A DNA stretch of 64,000 nucleotides. It comes from Glycine soja. Its lineage: Eukaryota; Streptophyta; Magnoliopsida; Fabales; Fabaceae. Below the pieces are notes generated by a model. That model had not been told where the DNA came from. It saw only the letters and a list, made by a program, of their open reading frames with translations, and searched no databases. Shown piece after piece: positions 27,689-39,776 of the stretch. Position 1 is the first letter of the stretch, and every line of letters begins with the position of its first letter. The position numbers were made by a program, and so were the translations under genes. The stretch spans positions 38,960,411-39,024,410 of the forward strand of contig NC_041004.1 in assembly GCF_004193775.1 (NCBI RefSeq), given 5' to 3'.

Positions 27689-27860
27689 AAAAAAACTTCG
27701 TACCCCATTGCCCGGAGGCTCTTCGCTATGCGAAGGTATGGGGGAGGGATGTTGTACGCAGCCTTACCCTTGCATATGCAAAGAGGCTGTTTCCGGATTC
27801 GAACCCATGACCAACAAGTCACCAAGGCACAACTTTACCGCTGCACCAGGGCTCGCCCTC
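27689..27860 (-). mobile_element. tRNA-derived SINE (Au-like), full-length head
   Basis: Read on the minus strand, the element starts with GAGCGAGGGCGAGCC-like sequence, has a box A-type TGGTGCAGCGG (complement of 27839-27849) and a box B GGTTCGAATCC (complement of 27795-27805), then the Au-type words GGGTAAGGCTGCGTACAA and a T-rich end. These are the two internal RNA polymerase III promoter boxes of tRNA-derived SINEs. It is flanked by 16-bp direct repeats GCCCTTAGGACACTAA at 27673-27688 and 27861-27876, which are the target-site duplication. It sits in antisense-equivalent position within the predicted SKIP30 leader intron (same strand as the gene). Confidence 0.85.
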
Positions 27861-28964
27861 GCCCTTAGGACACTAATTAAGGAATTAAAAAACGTGAAGA
27901 TTTTATTGAAAATCATTTGGGAGGACATTTAAAAATCATAAGGGACTGCATTTTTACACATGCCAATAAAAACCTTTCCCCTTTTACTTCCTTAACCCAT
28001 GCCCTTAGGACACTGATTTGCATTTGTCTAAACTAAATGTGCAACCCCAACAATATAGCATTAAAATGCATGAAGTAGTTTAGGAATACCAATACTAGAG
28101 ACACCTAATTCACTGAAATTATAAGATGGTCATATACCAGACTCCTCTCGTTATGAAGCACAAAATAAAGCAAAATGTTTTCTTGTCATCTGATAAACCC
28201 AAGAATACTTATATTGAACCTTCAGATGCAGTTGCTCCCAAGCAAAAACAAAGGTAAAAAAAATAATTTTTACATAGGACAATAAGTTGCATTGGAAATT
28301 ATACGACATAGCAAACATATGTGACCAAAAGTTACAGCCAACATGAAAACAGCCTATTGCAGGGAGAACCCAAAAGCAAATATGATCTCATTTGAATGCA
28401 ATGCAATGCTTTCATAATAGGATGTGCATACTTTCTAAAGAAAAATTGACCCAAAAAAAAACAAACTAATTCCCAGTTTCAGTGCATAACCCAAAACAAA
28501 CGAAACTGAAAATTCGTAAAAATGTCTTCAATAGGGAGCAACAAAGAAGCCAAATTCACTTCTACGGAGAATAAAGCAATGAACAAAGTCAAATGGGAAA
28601 GACAAACAAACTCATGAACCACTTAGCGCGCACAGTAAAATAAGAAATTGAAAGATTTCGTTGAAATTGTTCGTTTGGAAATTTCCAAAACATCTCAGAA
28701 TTCAAATAGGGATTCCAGCCCTAACATTTACTCACAAAAAAGAAGAATGAAATAGAAGTGTAATAACAAAATAATGAACAAACAAGTACGAGAATTGCAA
28801 CAAAGTGGTAAAGCAAAAAAAAAAAAGAGTCGAAATTTGAAATTATAGAACAATGGGTATTGGATCAACTCCAAACAGAACCAAAATCAAAACAAATTAA
28901 GTACCTTCGGAAGTACAAAAAAACAATAATAATAAATTAGCAGATATAGGGGAAGGTGATTTAC

Positions 28965-29060
28965 CTGGCAGCGAAGAAGAAAGGGATTGCGAAGAGACAG
29001 AGAGGAAAGGAAGGGAATTGGTATGTATAAAGAGTTTTACAATGTGGATGTGAATGTTGT
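28965..29060 (-). other. Predicted non-coding first exon of the SKIP30-type gene
   Basis: A purine/pyrimidine-skewed segment ends at a clean GT donor (28964) on the minus strand and precedes the long leader intron. The upstream limit is a guess; no clear TATA box was assigned. Confidence 0.35.
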
Positions 29061-32000
29061 GCGTTTCGGTTTTGCGTTACTTCCCCTCGCCTAAGGTTTT
29101 CTTTTTCAAATATGTGAAACGAAACAAAGTAGATAGAGAGATTAGGTTAATAGTTCTGATTTGGTATTTTAAGAATCAAAATAAATAATAATAACTCGTG
29201 TTAGTGTAAGTCATATAATAATGAAGGGATTAATTTTCCTTCCCCTTTGTTGCGTGCCCCGATTCACTACTCCTCCTCATTCATTGTCCAGAAGAATACC
29301 TCTCCGCATATTCTAAATTCCTTTTCATTTTTTCTTCCCCCACAACTTGTGGAATCTCCATTTTTGTTTTTGTTTTTTTTCTCTCTTTGAGTTGGACTAT
29401 TCTCTTTTGTTTCATTTCCGTGCTTGAAAACTATGATGGAAATTTCATATATTCTACCTGATTGAGATGAGGGAATTTTATTAAAGGTAACTAATGGGAT
29501 TTTTCGAGAAAAATTAATTACAGATAAAATTGATAGATACTTGGTATCAATCCCAAGATAAAAAAAAAAAAAAAAGATATTCTATATATTCTTATTCACG
29601 TTAGGTTGACATGCGAATTGCGCGTGGACAACAAAAAATTGAACGAAAAAAAAGGAAAGACTCGAACTCAACAACAACGACGTTTTTATTTCTCACTTGA
29701 TATTGAGAGGTTTTATTTTACATAAGACTGGCCCATTCATTCCATAGCTGGCTACGTTAATTTGGATATTGACTCCTGATTTCGTATGGACCAGGTAATC
29801 AATCTACTTATTCTCTTTTTTGGTTTTAAAGATGAGTTTTACTTTTGAGTTTTATATTGTAAATACTTGTAAGGTGTGAAAAATAGAATGCTAATATATT
29901 TTATTTATTCAGGAAAAATAATTATGTATCGTACTAATTTTAAAACCTACAATCTCATATATAGTACTATCCAACTTCTCACAACTAGGCTGAATAATGA
30001 GTTTTTATTCAGCAAACATAATAGCCAATAAAAATATTATCATAAATAATTAATTAATGATGTGAATTAAAAAAATACTTATATATATCGGGAATCGATA
30101 ATTTATAAGCATGGTGCTTTCTCATTAGTAGTTGTCATCAATAAGTCATTGTACTTTTATAAAGTATCTTAAGAAAAAATTAATTTTTTATTGATAAATA
30201 TTAGTTGGGTAGAATTTTAAGTCAAAAGATAAGTTACATATATAGTGAGAATTGAATTTTTATGACTAAAGTTTAGGTAATTTAAATACAGAGTGAAAAA
30301 TTACATTTTACTAGATAAAGTTATTTGAATGGATGCATTAAAAGTTGTGTTTGTTTCAACTTTCAAAAGAATTTATTTATTATAGTTTATGACAATCTTC
30401 ACCATAGATAGAGAATAAAATTAGTGGAAAAATAACACATGAAGAGAGAGCACGTGAGAAGAGAAGTTGTGAAATAAAGTCATTTTGTTGAGAAAAAAAT
30501 ATTTTTATGTGAGAGTATTATTATTTTTTGTAACTATTGAGTGGAGTACTCGAGTTTATAAAGTGATACACTATTTGGGGGTGAATTACAATCTTGTAAT
30601 CATTTTTGTGATAAAAAAAATACTTTTGAGACAATTCCGTAGACGTAGATAAAAGGTGTCGAACCACGTTAAATTCTTGTATTTGTTATTATTTTTCTAC
30701 TGTGTAATTTTTGTTGTATTCTCACTATCATTTGTGGGTATAGGTAATTTTATTTATGGGAACGTTATTATCCAACAAGTTGTTACTTTAAGAAATTTAA
30801 ACCTATAACCTTTTTCTCTTTTTCCTTTCAACCACCAAGTCAAATTTGGTTATGTTTGATAAAATTAATTGAAAAGTTGACTGGAAGCTAATTAAAAGTT
30901 GAAAAACTAGTGGAAAGCTAAAAATAAGTAACTGGAAGCTGAAAAATTAGTTTATTAAATTATAAGTGTTTGATAAAAATAACTATTGAAGTAGCCAAAA
31001 AGTGTAAAATGACTTAAAAATAATAAAATCATGATTTATTTAAAAAGAATAAGTAAAAATTTTGATAAATTTATTAAGGATAAAATGAAAAAAAATATAA
31101 AAAGCTAAAAACTAAGAACTATCATTTTAAAAAATGTTATTTCAAGCAGTATTTCAAAAAAATATTAGAAACTACTAAAAAACCTTATTCACCGAACAAA
31201 TAAATAAATTTTCCAATTAATAAAAAATTAAAAATTTAACTGAAATATCTTGTCAAACATAATCTTTATATAACTCTTTTAAAACAAATAATTGTTAACT
31301 AGTATCCTATATAAGGAGAGTGATTGAGGAAAGAAAATAAAAACAGAAACAAAATTATCGAAATGCAAAAAAAATGTTTTTCTATAACTTTTAAATATTA
31401 AATATGTCTCCATATAATTTCTAATAAAACATTTTTCTTTTTAATTTCTTAACCATTATCCTAGAGACACTGATTAGTCCCTTAAAAATATAATCAATAC
31501 CAATTCAATTAGGCAAATAAGTTTCCTAAAAAGAATTAAATAAAGACAATTAGGTTAGGGTTTTCTTAACCGATTTTTAAGTACGTTTACTCCAATGGTT
31601 CAAAAAAAAAAAGTCTACTCCAATAGTTACTCAAATAAAAAATCTATTCATAGATGACAGACAAGGCATTGTATTACCGGCGGATTATTAGTGGTATTGG
31701 TACGTGTCTAATTCTTTCAAATTAAGATTTAGATTATTTTTTTATGTATTTGAATAGAAATTGTTGAGAACATTAATTTGAACAAATCAAATGTTTCCCA
31801 TTCAAACTTAATGGAGCTAAAACTGTAAGGGAGACTCCGATCCGGAGATGATGGTTTCCAATCAATAGCACACAGTGGTGAGAAGATGAAAGGGTAATAA
31901 TTAACTATTTGTAAGCACTCAGATCAAGGGAGAGTGAGCAATATAAGGTTTTGAGTATTACTTAATTAGGGGCACATTACATATGGTCCTTCATTAGCGG

Positions 32001-35000
32001 GAAATACTGTTAGATGACATAATAATTTATTTATTTTTATCCATAAGAGTTAAAAATCATATCAAGAAACACATTACTTAACAATTTGTTATTTTGCAAA
32101 GGACTAACATGACAATCTAGGTCAACATATATAAAAGAGTGACTCTTGCATGAAAGAAAGGGTGTTCTAGTCATTCTTTAGTGATTCCGTAATTTTTATG
32201 TGTAATCGAAATACTTATATTTGATGATGTCTTATAAGATCATAGGAATAACATGATGAGTTGGTCCTCACAATTGATGACAATGTAAAAAAAAAAAAAA
32301 TCAATATTATCGTAAAACATTTTCATAAAAAAATATATATTTAGTCATAAATTAAAAAACAAACATTATATTAATAACAAAGTGTAGTCAACAAAATGGT
32401 TAGATACTTCATATTTATAGCATATCAACTTAAAAAAATATCCTACTTATAATTTTCTCTGTAGTTGCTTAAAAAAATGATTAGTTTTGTGTCTGTACTC
32501 AATATGTCCATATGTGATTTAAAAATTCACGTTAAAACTAAAAACTTTTAATATAAATTTATGGAATTTAATGAGCAATGTACTTTAGAAAGAAAAACAT
32601 AAATAATGATAGCTGACAAATTAACTCGTCGAATTTCTAACTATTTATTTTTATATATGAAAAGAAATTACTGAGAATTTCAATTTCAACAAATTATAGT
32701 ATTTAATTTCGAATCAAATATAATTACTCACAGAAATAAATGTAGACTTAAATAACAAAATACCGTAAAAAAAATTTAAAAAATCAAGCATTCTATTAAC
32801 TATACTTATGTATCAAATTCCTCCATAGCTGTTTATAAAAAAGTCTTTTAGTTTTGTGAATATGTACCTAATTGATAAGGTTCATACGTGATGCAAAAAA
32901 TTCAATGTTAAACTCTATAACTTTTACTATAAATTAAATGATCGGTGTACCTTAGAAAGAAACAAATAAAATAATAATAGCTGACAAATTAACATTTAAT
33001 AAATAGACCAAACTCAATTTTAGTCTTCATGTTCAATAAAAGTTTTATTTGGTTCTAAATATTTTATTCTAGAGTAAATTACAATTTTAGTCTTCTTTAA
33101 TTTTTAATCCTTATTTTGATTTCTCTATTTTTTTTCTCATCATATTATTCTATTTATTTTAAAAAATTTATAATTTTTGTTCAATACTCAATTTTGCATA
33201 TGTTTATTCTTGTTATGCTAGTCCAACTAAACTTTAGACATAACATATTCACTTGAGGTGATATAAAAACTAATTGAATTAATTAAATATAAAAAATATG
33301 TAAAAATAAGAATTGAACTAAAATTGTAAATCTTATAAAATAGACTAAATTGGTAGGGGAAAAAGGTCACATATTAACCATTATAAAAAAATTAAAATTA
33401 AAATTTACCCTTTATTTATTTATACCTTGAAGAATGCTATTGATATATATTTTTAAACAATTTTGTATTATTGTTACAGTAAAAAAAAATTGTATTATTG
33501 AATACAATTCATATAAACTCTACTAAATAATGTAGGTTTCACTTTTTCTTGAATGATATTCGCATAGATTTTACTCAATGTTTGAAAATATAATATAAAG
33601 GTATATGTTGCTAACATTTTTCTTTTATACATGTCATGTTTTTTTTATAAAAAAAGTCATCATTAATCATAATTGAAATGAAATATGAATTCAAATCTAT
33701 CTAATTTGGGACAATGTAGAAATTTTGAAAAATTAGTAAAAAAAAAAGTTTTAGTCTTGAAAATATTCAGAATTATACACACATCTGTATTTGCTTCCCA
33801 ATATCTTTAGAACACTCCAAAGTTATTTCTCAAAAATTGAAATACTCAACATCTTTGAACCTCTAGTCTTTATTAAACTAGAAATAAAACCATATGGGTT
33901 TCTTACGTCATGTAAATTGTGTTAAGAAAAATCCATTGATACACTTTTGTATATAACTGTGTAATAAATTGTTAATTAGGCATGCTTTATTCTGTCACCT
34001 TTTAACACGTAAATCATTCTTTTAACTTGTGTGGAAGTAGTTTTTAATGATGTGTGCATTTTTATATTGGTCTTCAAAGCTTTATACATATGTCAAAATA
34101 AAAAATGCTTGTGTTATGTTTAGATATTCATAGAGGCGATAAAAATAGGTTAATCCGCTTGTTGACTATTAAAAGAAATTAGTTGAATAGGATATATGAT
34201 TGTGGTAAATTCTATGGTATTATTTTTTATTTTTATAGATAAGAAAGTAAAAAAAAAAAGTTGAGATAGTTTGGTTCATTTTTATTGAAGTAAATTTAAA
34301 AATTTAAACTCTTCACATGGAGTGGGAATTGGTCTGTAAAAAAAAAAGTCAATGGATTAATAATCTTCTAAAAAATAAAAATAAAAATAAAAGAATTCAA
34401 ATATACAGTCATACAAATTTTATTGCTAACATATTTCTCAGGTTACTTGTAATATATTTCTCAGCTTTAAACCTAACACTAAGTTTTTTTTTTTTTTTTT
34501 AAAAAAAAAGAAGAAGAGAATGTTGCCTTTTGGAATCAAACTCACTAAGCTCGACATTTTTTTACATCATTCAGAGACACACACAAAAAGCATCATTCCT
34601 CAGCTTAATATAATATATCTAAACAATGACCTGAGTGAATTATATATATTCCATGTCAGTCTGAGTTATAAGCTTAATTTAGTAATAAAAAGAGAATATA
34701 AAAAAGTTATGAATTTAATTTTCTTCTTGGCTAACAAAATATTAACATTTAACCACTAACATTTTTGTCGATAAAAAAACAAAAACCATAACACCCTGTA
34801 TTCTCAGTTTTGTTCATCTACTTAACTTAATTAGGCATACCTAACTTGTTCCAATCAAGTGACCTTTATGCAATATGACTTCAATATCACTATATTTATA
34901 AAATTTGTTACACGAGTGGTAACTTGGCTAAAATTGATGAGTCACGGAGCACTCATCGATCTTATACACGCAGATAATGAAATGAAAAAGAAATTGGAAA

Positions 35001-36492
35001 CTGATGTATCTCTTAACCTATCAAGATTTGAAAGCATGCGATAAGAGCACGACGTTTCACTCTCTCCAGCTTATCAACACAATCAAGCACTCTTGTTTCA
35101 ATTAATAATAATCTATGTTACATGATGATGATGATACCCCTTATTTTTTTATCACTTTTTTTTATTATATTATATCAGCTATCATAATTATATTTATCCT
35201 CTTTCTATTTTCTTTTCACTCAAGATTTCAAAATAGCATGAATTGTCCATATGTCATTATTCTTCAATTAAATTTCTAAAATATGCTTCACAAATCCACC
35301 AATTTTGTATTATTTTTTTATAAGTAAAGAGTTAGATGGGTTGGATCCTAAAGGCTCACCAATGTTAATAAGCCTCAAAGCTCAAATAATACTTACAGAA
35401 ATACTTTCATATTACTCACCACCAACAAGATTATTACATCAACAGTAAAAATTAAATTCACATTCTTTTGGGATATGAATTAATTCCTTATTAATTGAAT
35501 AACCTAACTTGCTTTTCTTTAAATACACCGATCAAAACTGGTTTGTAGAGGCACATATCATGAATTTTTGTTTTCAGAACTAGGAGTTGTGAAAGAAAAT
35601 AAAAAATACAACTTAATTAAACTAAGAATATAATTTAGAAAACAGTTAAAATTCAATAAAATTTAAAGTTGATTATAATTTCAACTGTGTTAAATTTTAA
35701 TTATAATTATTATTGTACATTGTCCTCTAAAGTCTACTTGTCTTATTTTAGAAGAGCTCAATTCTTAATGTAGGAAGTACATATCCTGTGTATTTAAAAA
35801 ATTAATTTAACTAAAATTTTGTTCTGTTGATCATAATAAAAAAAAACTAGAATATAAAAAATGCATTTTTTTAATGGCAAGCGTGTTAATATTATTGATA
35901 AAACCAATTTCAAGCACAAGTTGTGCCTAAATTTGTAGAAACACCAGGTACAAAAGCACCATGCATTTGACACGTCTGATTAAAAATCTTCACAAACAAT
36001 TTAATTCTTCTTAAATTCATTATTAATATTTATTTATAATTTTAAATTATACTTTTTTTAGATTTTATATTATTGAATAAGTTATAGGCATAGTATTTAT
36101 GATTTAAATATTTTAAATAATTCCAATTTAAATTCTACTTAAATTAATCATGCCGATATCACATATAATTTTAAGAAATCTTCTCATTTAACATTCTAGA
36201 TGAAACGTAGAATGAAATGGAGAGTATTGTTCCAACTCAGTGGTTGACCCAAAATTTGGCACTGACCAGAATTTTGGCAGTATGTCACGATAGAAACTAA
36301 GAATCAAAACACAGTTATATCTTAGCCATCAATAGAAGAAACAGAGAAATAAAAATGTACATGAAATATACAGGGGAAATTTTAATCCTAAGTTTTTTAA
36401 TAAGGATAAAGGACAAATGATACCAGTAAGTGAGTATGCTCGAAGCAGTAGAAGATAATAACAAAGTTTAAAAAAATGTGCAACGACGTTGT
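29061..36492. other. AT-rich intergenic region, no gene supported
   Basis: The left edge presumably holds the SKIP30 promoter. No frame has recognisable protein character. Repeat traces include an A11 insertion flanked by near-identical 13-mers at 31588-31628 and a fold-back candidate at 33.07-33.42 kb, in which AGAGTAAATTACAATTTTAG on the left resembles the complement of the AAATTTTACC-type right end. The segment at 36.30-36.49 kb probably belongs to the lipid-transfer gene 3' UTR. Confidence 0.5.
31588..31628. mobile_element. Minute A-tract insertion with 13-bp flanking repeats
   Basis: TACTCCAATGGTT (31588-31600) and TACTCCAATAGTT (31616-31628) differ at one base and flank only CA11GTC. 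This structure resembles the poly(A) tail of an extremely 5'-truncated retroposed copy together with its target-site duplication. Slippage is the alternative. Confidence 0.4.
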
Positions 36493-37934
36493 CTAGGTCA
36501 TGGTCTTGAAGGTGAAAGTCAAAGTCGTTGCAAGGAAAAACATGATGACAAGCAAAGAACATGGCAATTTTGTTGAACTTGAATTTCCATGATATGAGGC
36601 ACCGACACTTCTACTGCCTCCGATCGTTGATGAAACAGTGCTAGATCCAATTCCTATGCCAATAAAAATAATAAAAGTGAGAGAAACATAAACCAAAATG
36701 CTCACATTTTTCTGGTGTTGAAAATGTCAGTGTATGCAATAAGTTTGACATAAATTCTTGGGCCACTAGGAATTAAAGGAAAATCTGTGAGAGTAATTTT
36801 GTGACACACTCTATAGTGTAAAATTCATGTTGAATTTTTATGAGCAAGAAATTAGACCCAGTAAATTAAGAGTCTCTCCTCATTTTTTATTGAAAATGTC
36901 TAGCATTATTAGGTGTGTATAATTTTTGGGCGAGAGAAATGTTAAGGACACTCTATATAACATATATAATACTTTTTTTTTAATATTTTTTTATAATTGA
37001 TTAAAATTTATTAGAAATTATCATTTTTTTAGATTTTGTTCCTCATTTAATAATTTCCTGATTTATATTAAATGAAAAATAAAATTGAGTAAAATTGATT
37101 ATTTTTAATAAATTCTAATTAATTATAAAAAAAGTTTGAGAGAGAATAATATAGAGACTACCGTTAAGATTTTCCTTTTCACCAATGACTATGCAAATTT
37201 TTTAATTTATAAGAAACAATTAATAATACAAAATCATGTGTAGTGAATATCATGATAGTCCTAATTCATCTAATAATTTATGTGATAAGACATCTTTATT
37301 ACCCCAAATTGTTGAGCAGGTGTCATCGAGGCATCTATTACTATTTCTTAGCTAGACTGCATTTTTAATGTGACACACACACCTCAATGCATGATCAAAG
37401 TAAGATAAATGCTTTGCTTAAAAAACAACTATGGATTTCTCAGTCCGGTACGTACCTGAAGGGGAATTTGGAAAGTAGGAAACAGAAACACCTTGTGAGG
37501 AAGAAGCCGAGGCTGAAATCATGACATAGCAAGGTAAGCTTTTCACATGTCTCATTTACATAGTGTAAAAATATTCAGGTACAAATTAAAGTCATACCAC
37601 TGCAGGAGGTAATAGGAGGTGTCTGAACATTGCAAGCAGTAGGGAGTGCCAAAGCCCTAGTCTGATTGATGTTGAAACTTGCAGCAATAGATGAAGCACC
37701 ACCATTAACAACCTCACATAGGCACAGTGGCTGTGACCGTACCACAAAGGCAAGTTGAGAGCAACAAGAAGAAGAAGGGATAGAGGCATTTCCTGTAACA
37801 TAGTCAAGGCATGGAGCAAGACTTATGAACACATTGGTGCAACTACTTGATTGATCAGATTGAGCCAATGTGACACCCCAAAGAACCATTACAAGGGACA
37901 TGCTCAGCAGCATCTCAATTCTTCTTGGTGCCAT
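36493..37934 (-). CDS. GPI-anchored non-specific lipid-transfer protein (LTPG)
   Basis: Three exons: 37934-37598, 37512-37456 and 36653-36493 (555 nt, 184 aa), both introns in phase 1. A signal peptide (about residues 7-25, MLLSMSLVMVLWGVTLA) is followed by the eight-cysteine lipid-transfer fold: C32, C42, C57-C58, C71-x-C73, C101, C111, in the family order C, C, CC, CxC, C, C. A Ser/Gly/Pro-rich spacer and a hydrophobic C-terminus (PCSLLVIMFFLATTLTFTF) form a GPI-anchor signal. LTPG proteins carry lipids at the plasma membrane and cell wall, for example in cuticle and suberin build-up; the cargo here is unknown. Intron 2 (36654-37455) holds a fold-back element. The gene faces a decayed relative at 39.8-41.6 kb. 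Confidence 0.92.
36937..37173. mobile_element. MITE-like fold-back element in LTPG intron 2
   Basis: The left end AAATGTTAAGGACACTCTAT pairs imperfectly with the complement of the right end (AAATCTTAACGGTAGTCTCT), and the arms continue inward for nearly 100 bp through TTTTTTTATAATTGATTA-type sequence. The whole unit is about 237 bp and AT-rich with no coding capacity, as in miniature inverted-repeat elements. A clear target-site duplication was not resolved. Confidence 0.65.
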
Positions 37935-39776
37935 GATATTCCCCCACCAATGTTGGTGATCAAATGAGAGAATATTAATTTAAGTGCTCAATGTGTTTCT
38001 TTGGATCTTTGAGGTAGAAAAGTCACAATGGAATGACTTAGTGTCACAAAAAGTGTGAATTAAAGAGAGTGGCAGCTGGCTAGCTTGTGAAGCAGGTGAA
38101 CAACTTTTTTTTACTTTACATTGGCAGCAGATTCTTTGTTAAGAATCTGACTGAAACTTTACCATTTTGATTTAATAAAGTTGCCCTATGTGTCGTTCTA
38201 TGCTTCTTATCTTTTCTTTTCTTGCTATTTTGATATGTCCCTAAGGCATGAATAATATTGCGGGTATTGAAGGAGCGAATGTGTATAATGTATATCATCT
38301 TTTCATGATGGCTTTACTTTTGAGAATGATTTGTGGTGGAATTAGTGTGCCTATGCAATGGTTCATGCTTTTGTTGGTGCAATAATTATGATGCATAATG
38401 GAGAGGGCTACTTAAAGGGAGTTAAAATGTTAACGCATTTGAATAATAACAAAAAAGAATGCTTAGAAGAGAAGGCAAGTTGTGGGCATCCCCGTTGAAA
38501 CATGGGATACTTTTTTTGCAACAACTTTTCCATTTTTCTATTTCCTATATATGTATGCACAGATGATGTTTGTCAAAAAAAAAAAAAAGCATGCACAGAT
38601 GATCACGCTAAGAATAAAAAGAAAAAAAAGATTAATATTAAACCAAAAATTTATTGATCCGAATAAAATTAAACTCGATCTTGTGATAAAAAAACGTGAT
38701 TAATAGAAGAGATCTAATAAAAAAATACTATAAATTTCTTATTAGAAACTAATTATTGATAAAATTGATAAATATTTTGTATCAATAATATAATAATAAA
38801 AAATAATTAATATTTTTTATAAAAAAATTATTAATATTAAGGAATCCTATTTTGATGTGTATGGTAAATATCTGTCATTGACATGTTCACAATAAAGCAT
38901 GTGTAACAATTTGACATAACCCACCCGTATAATAATAGCCTACCCCTTGAGGGACCTTAATCACTCATTGATGTTCTAACAAAAGCTCTAGCATTTAGAT
39001 CCATCGTTTTCTAAGAAATGAAACCCTCAATATATTTTTCCTTCACTTTAATAAGATGATAATGTGTTAAGACCTGCTACTTTTAGTTAAGCACTGAGGT
39101 TTTATATTCTCACTTTAATGATGACAAATTGTTTGGGGAATTGGTTTTATTTTGGTTAGTTCCTATGGTCAATTTCAAGTGTGTAACAATTTTGTCCAGC
39201 AAGTCCTACATGACATTCTTGATTGGAATTTTTAGTATTTATTCCTCTTCTTCATAGTCTTCTAATTCCTTCACTTTGTTTGCGGCTGACAAAGGCAAAT
39301 AGGCAAGGTGCAATAACAACTTAAAGATTTGAGAAAGCGTCCCTTGCTGGATCAATTAGACTCTTACAATACAATAGGAAGATATATCCTCAAACTACTG
39401 ACAGATAATTTCATCGTTGCAATTTGTGAAAATTTTGTGTTACCATATAAGATCATGTTCTGCACTAGTTTGTGCATGATTTTCTAATACAAATTAATGT
39501 AAAAAATCCTAAAAATCAATTTCCATCAAACTACTGAAACTGGTCTAGCCAACCATACCAAATTGTAAGTTTGTAACAATAACTGGGGCAATTGACAGGA
39601 ATGGTCTTCACTAGAAATGTTAGTCAAGTTAGTTGAACTCCTTAATCATATTCATATCTACCTTGTCCTCTATTGTAGCATATAAAATCATTCCTTATCT
39701 CAGTGTAATCAAACATAGACCATTCTATTACACGTCAATCTTCCATAAAAAACGCTAATCCTCTTACCCCTCACGG
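37935..39776. other. Shared upstream region of the facing lipid-transfer genes
   Basis: The 1.8 kb between the two start regions would be a bidirectional promoter region if both genes were active. No paired regulatory motif was assigned. It contains an A14 insertion with flanking 13-bp repeats at 38555-38603. Confidence 0.4.
38555..38603. mobile_element. A-tailed mini-insertion with 13-bp target-site duplication
   Basis: ATGCACAGATGAT occurs at 38555-38567 and 38591-38603. Between the copies lie only 23 bases, GTTTGTC, then A14, then GC. Perfect 13-mers around a poly(A) tract fit insertion of an extremely 5'-truncated LINE or other retroposed transcript. Confidence 0.55.

Larger units (their letters stand above)
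25907..28964 (-). other. Predicted 3.06-kb leader intron of the SKIP30-type gene
   Basis: On the minus strand a GCTGCCAG|GTAAAT donor at 28964 and a GATTGCAG|GTGCACC acceptor ending at 25907 frame a 3,058-bp intron. A short non-coding exon lies upstream (28965 to about 29060) and a 77-nt leader segment precedes the ATG at 25829. The intron contains a SINE (27689-27860) and a run of 15 C at 27013-27027. The splice sites are strong matches, but no transcript evidence is available; additional leader exons are possible. Confidence 0.5.

Noticed and set aside
27795..27850. tRNA-like sequence with box A and box B
   Set aside because: It is the head of a SINE with target-site duplication and a T-rich end, not a cloverleaf tRNA gene.
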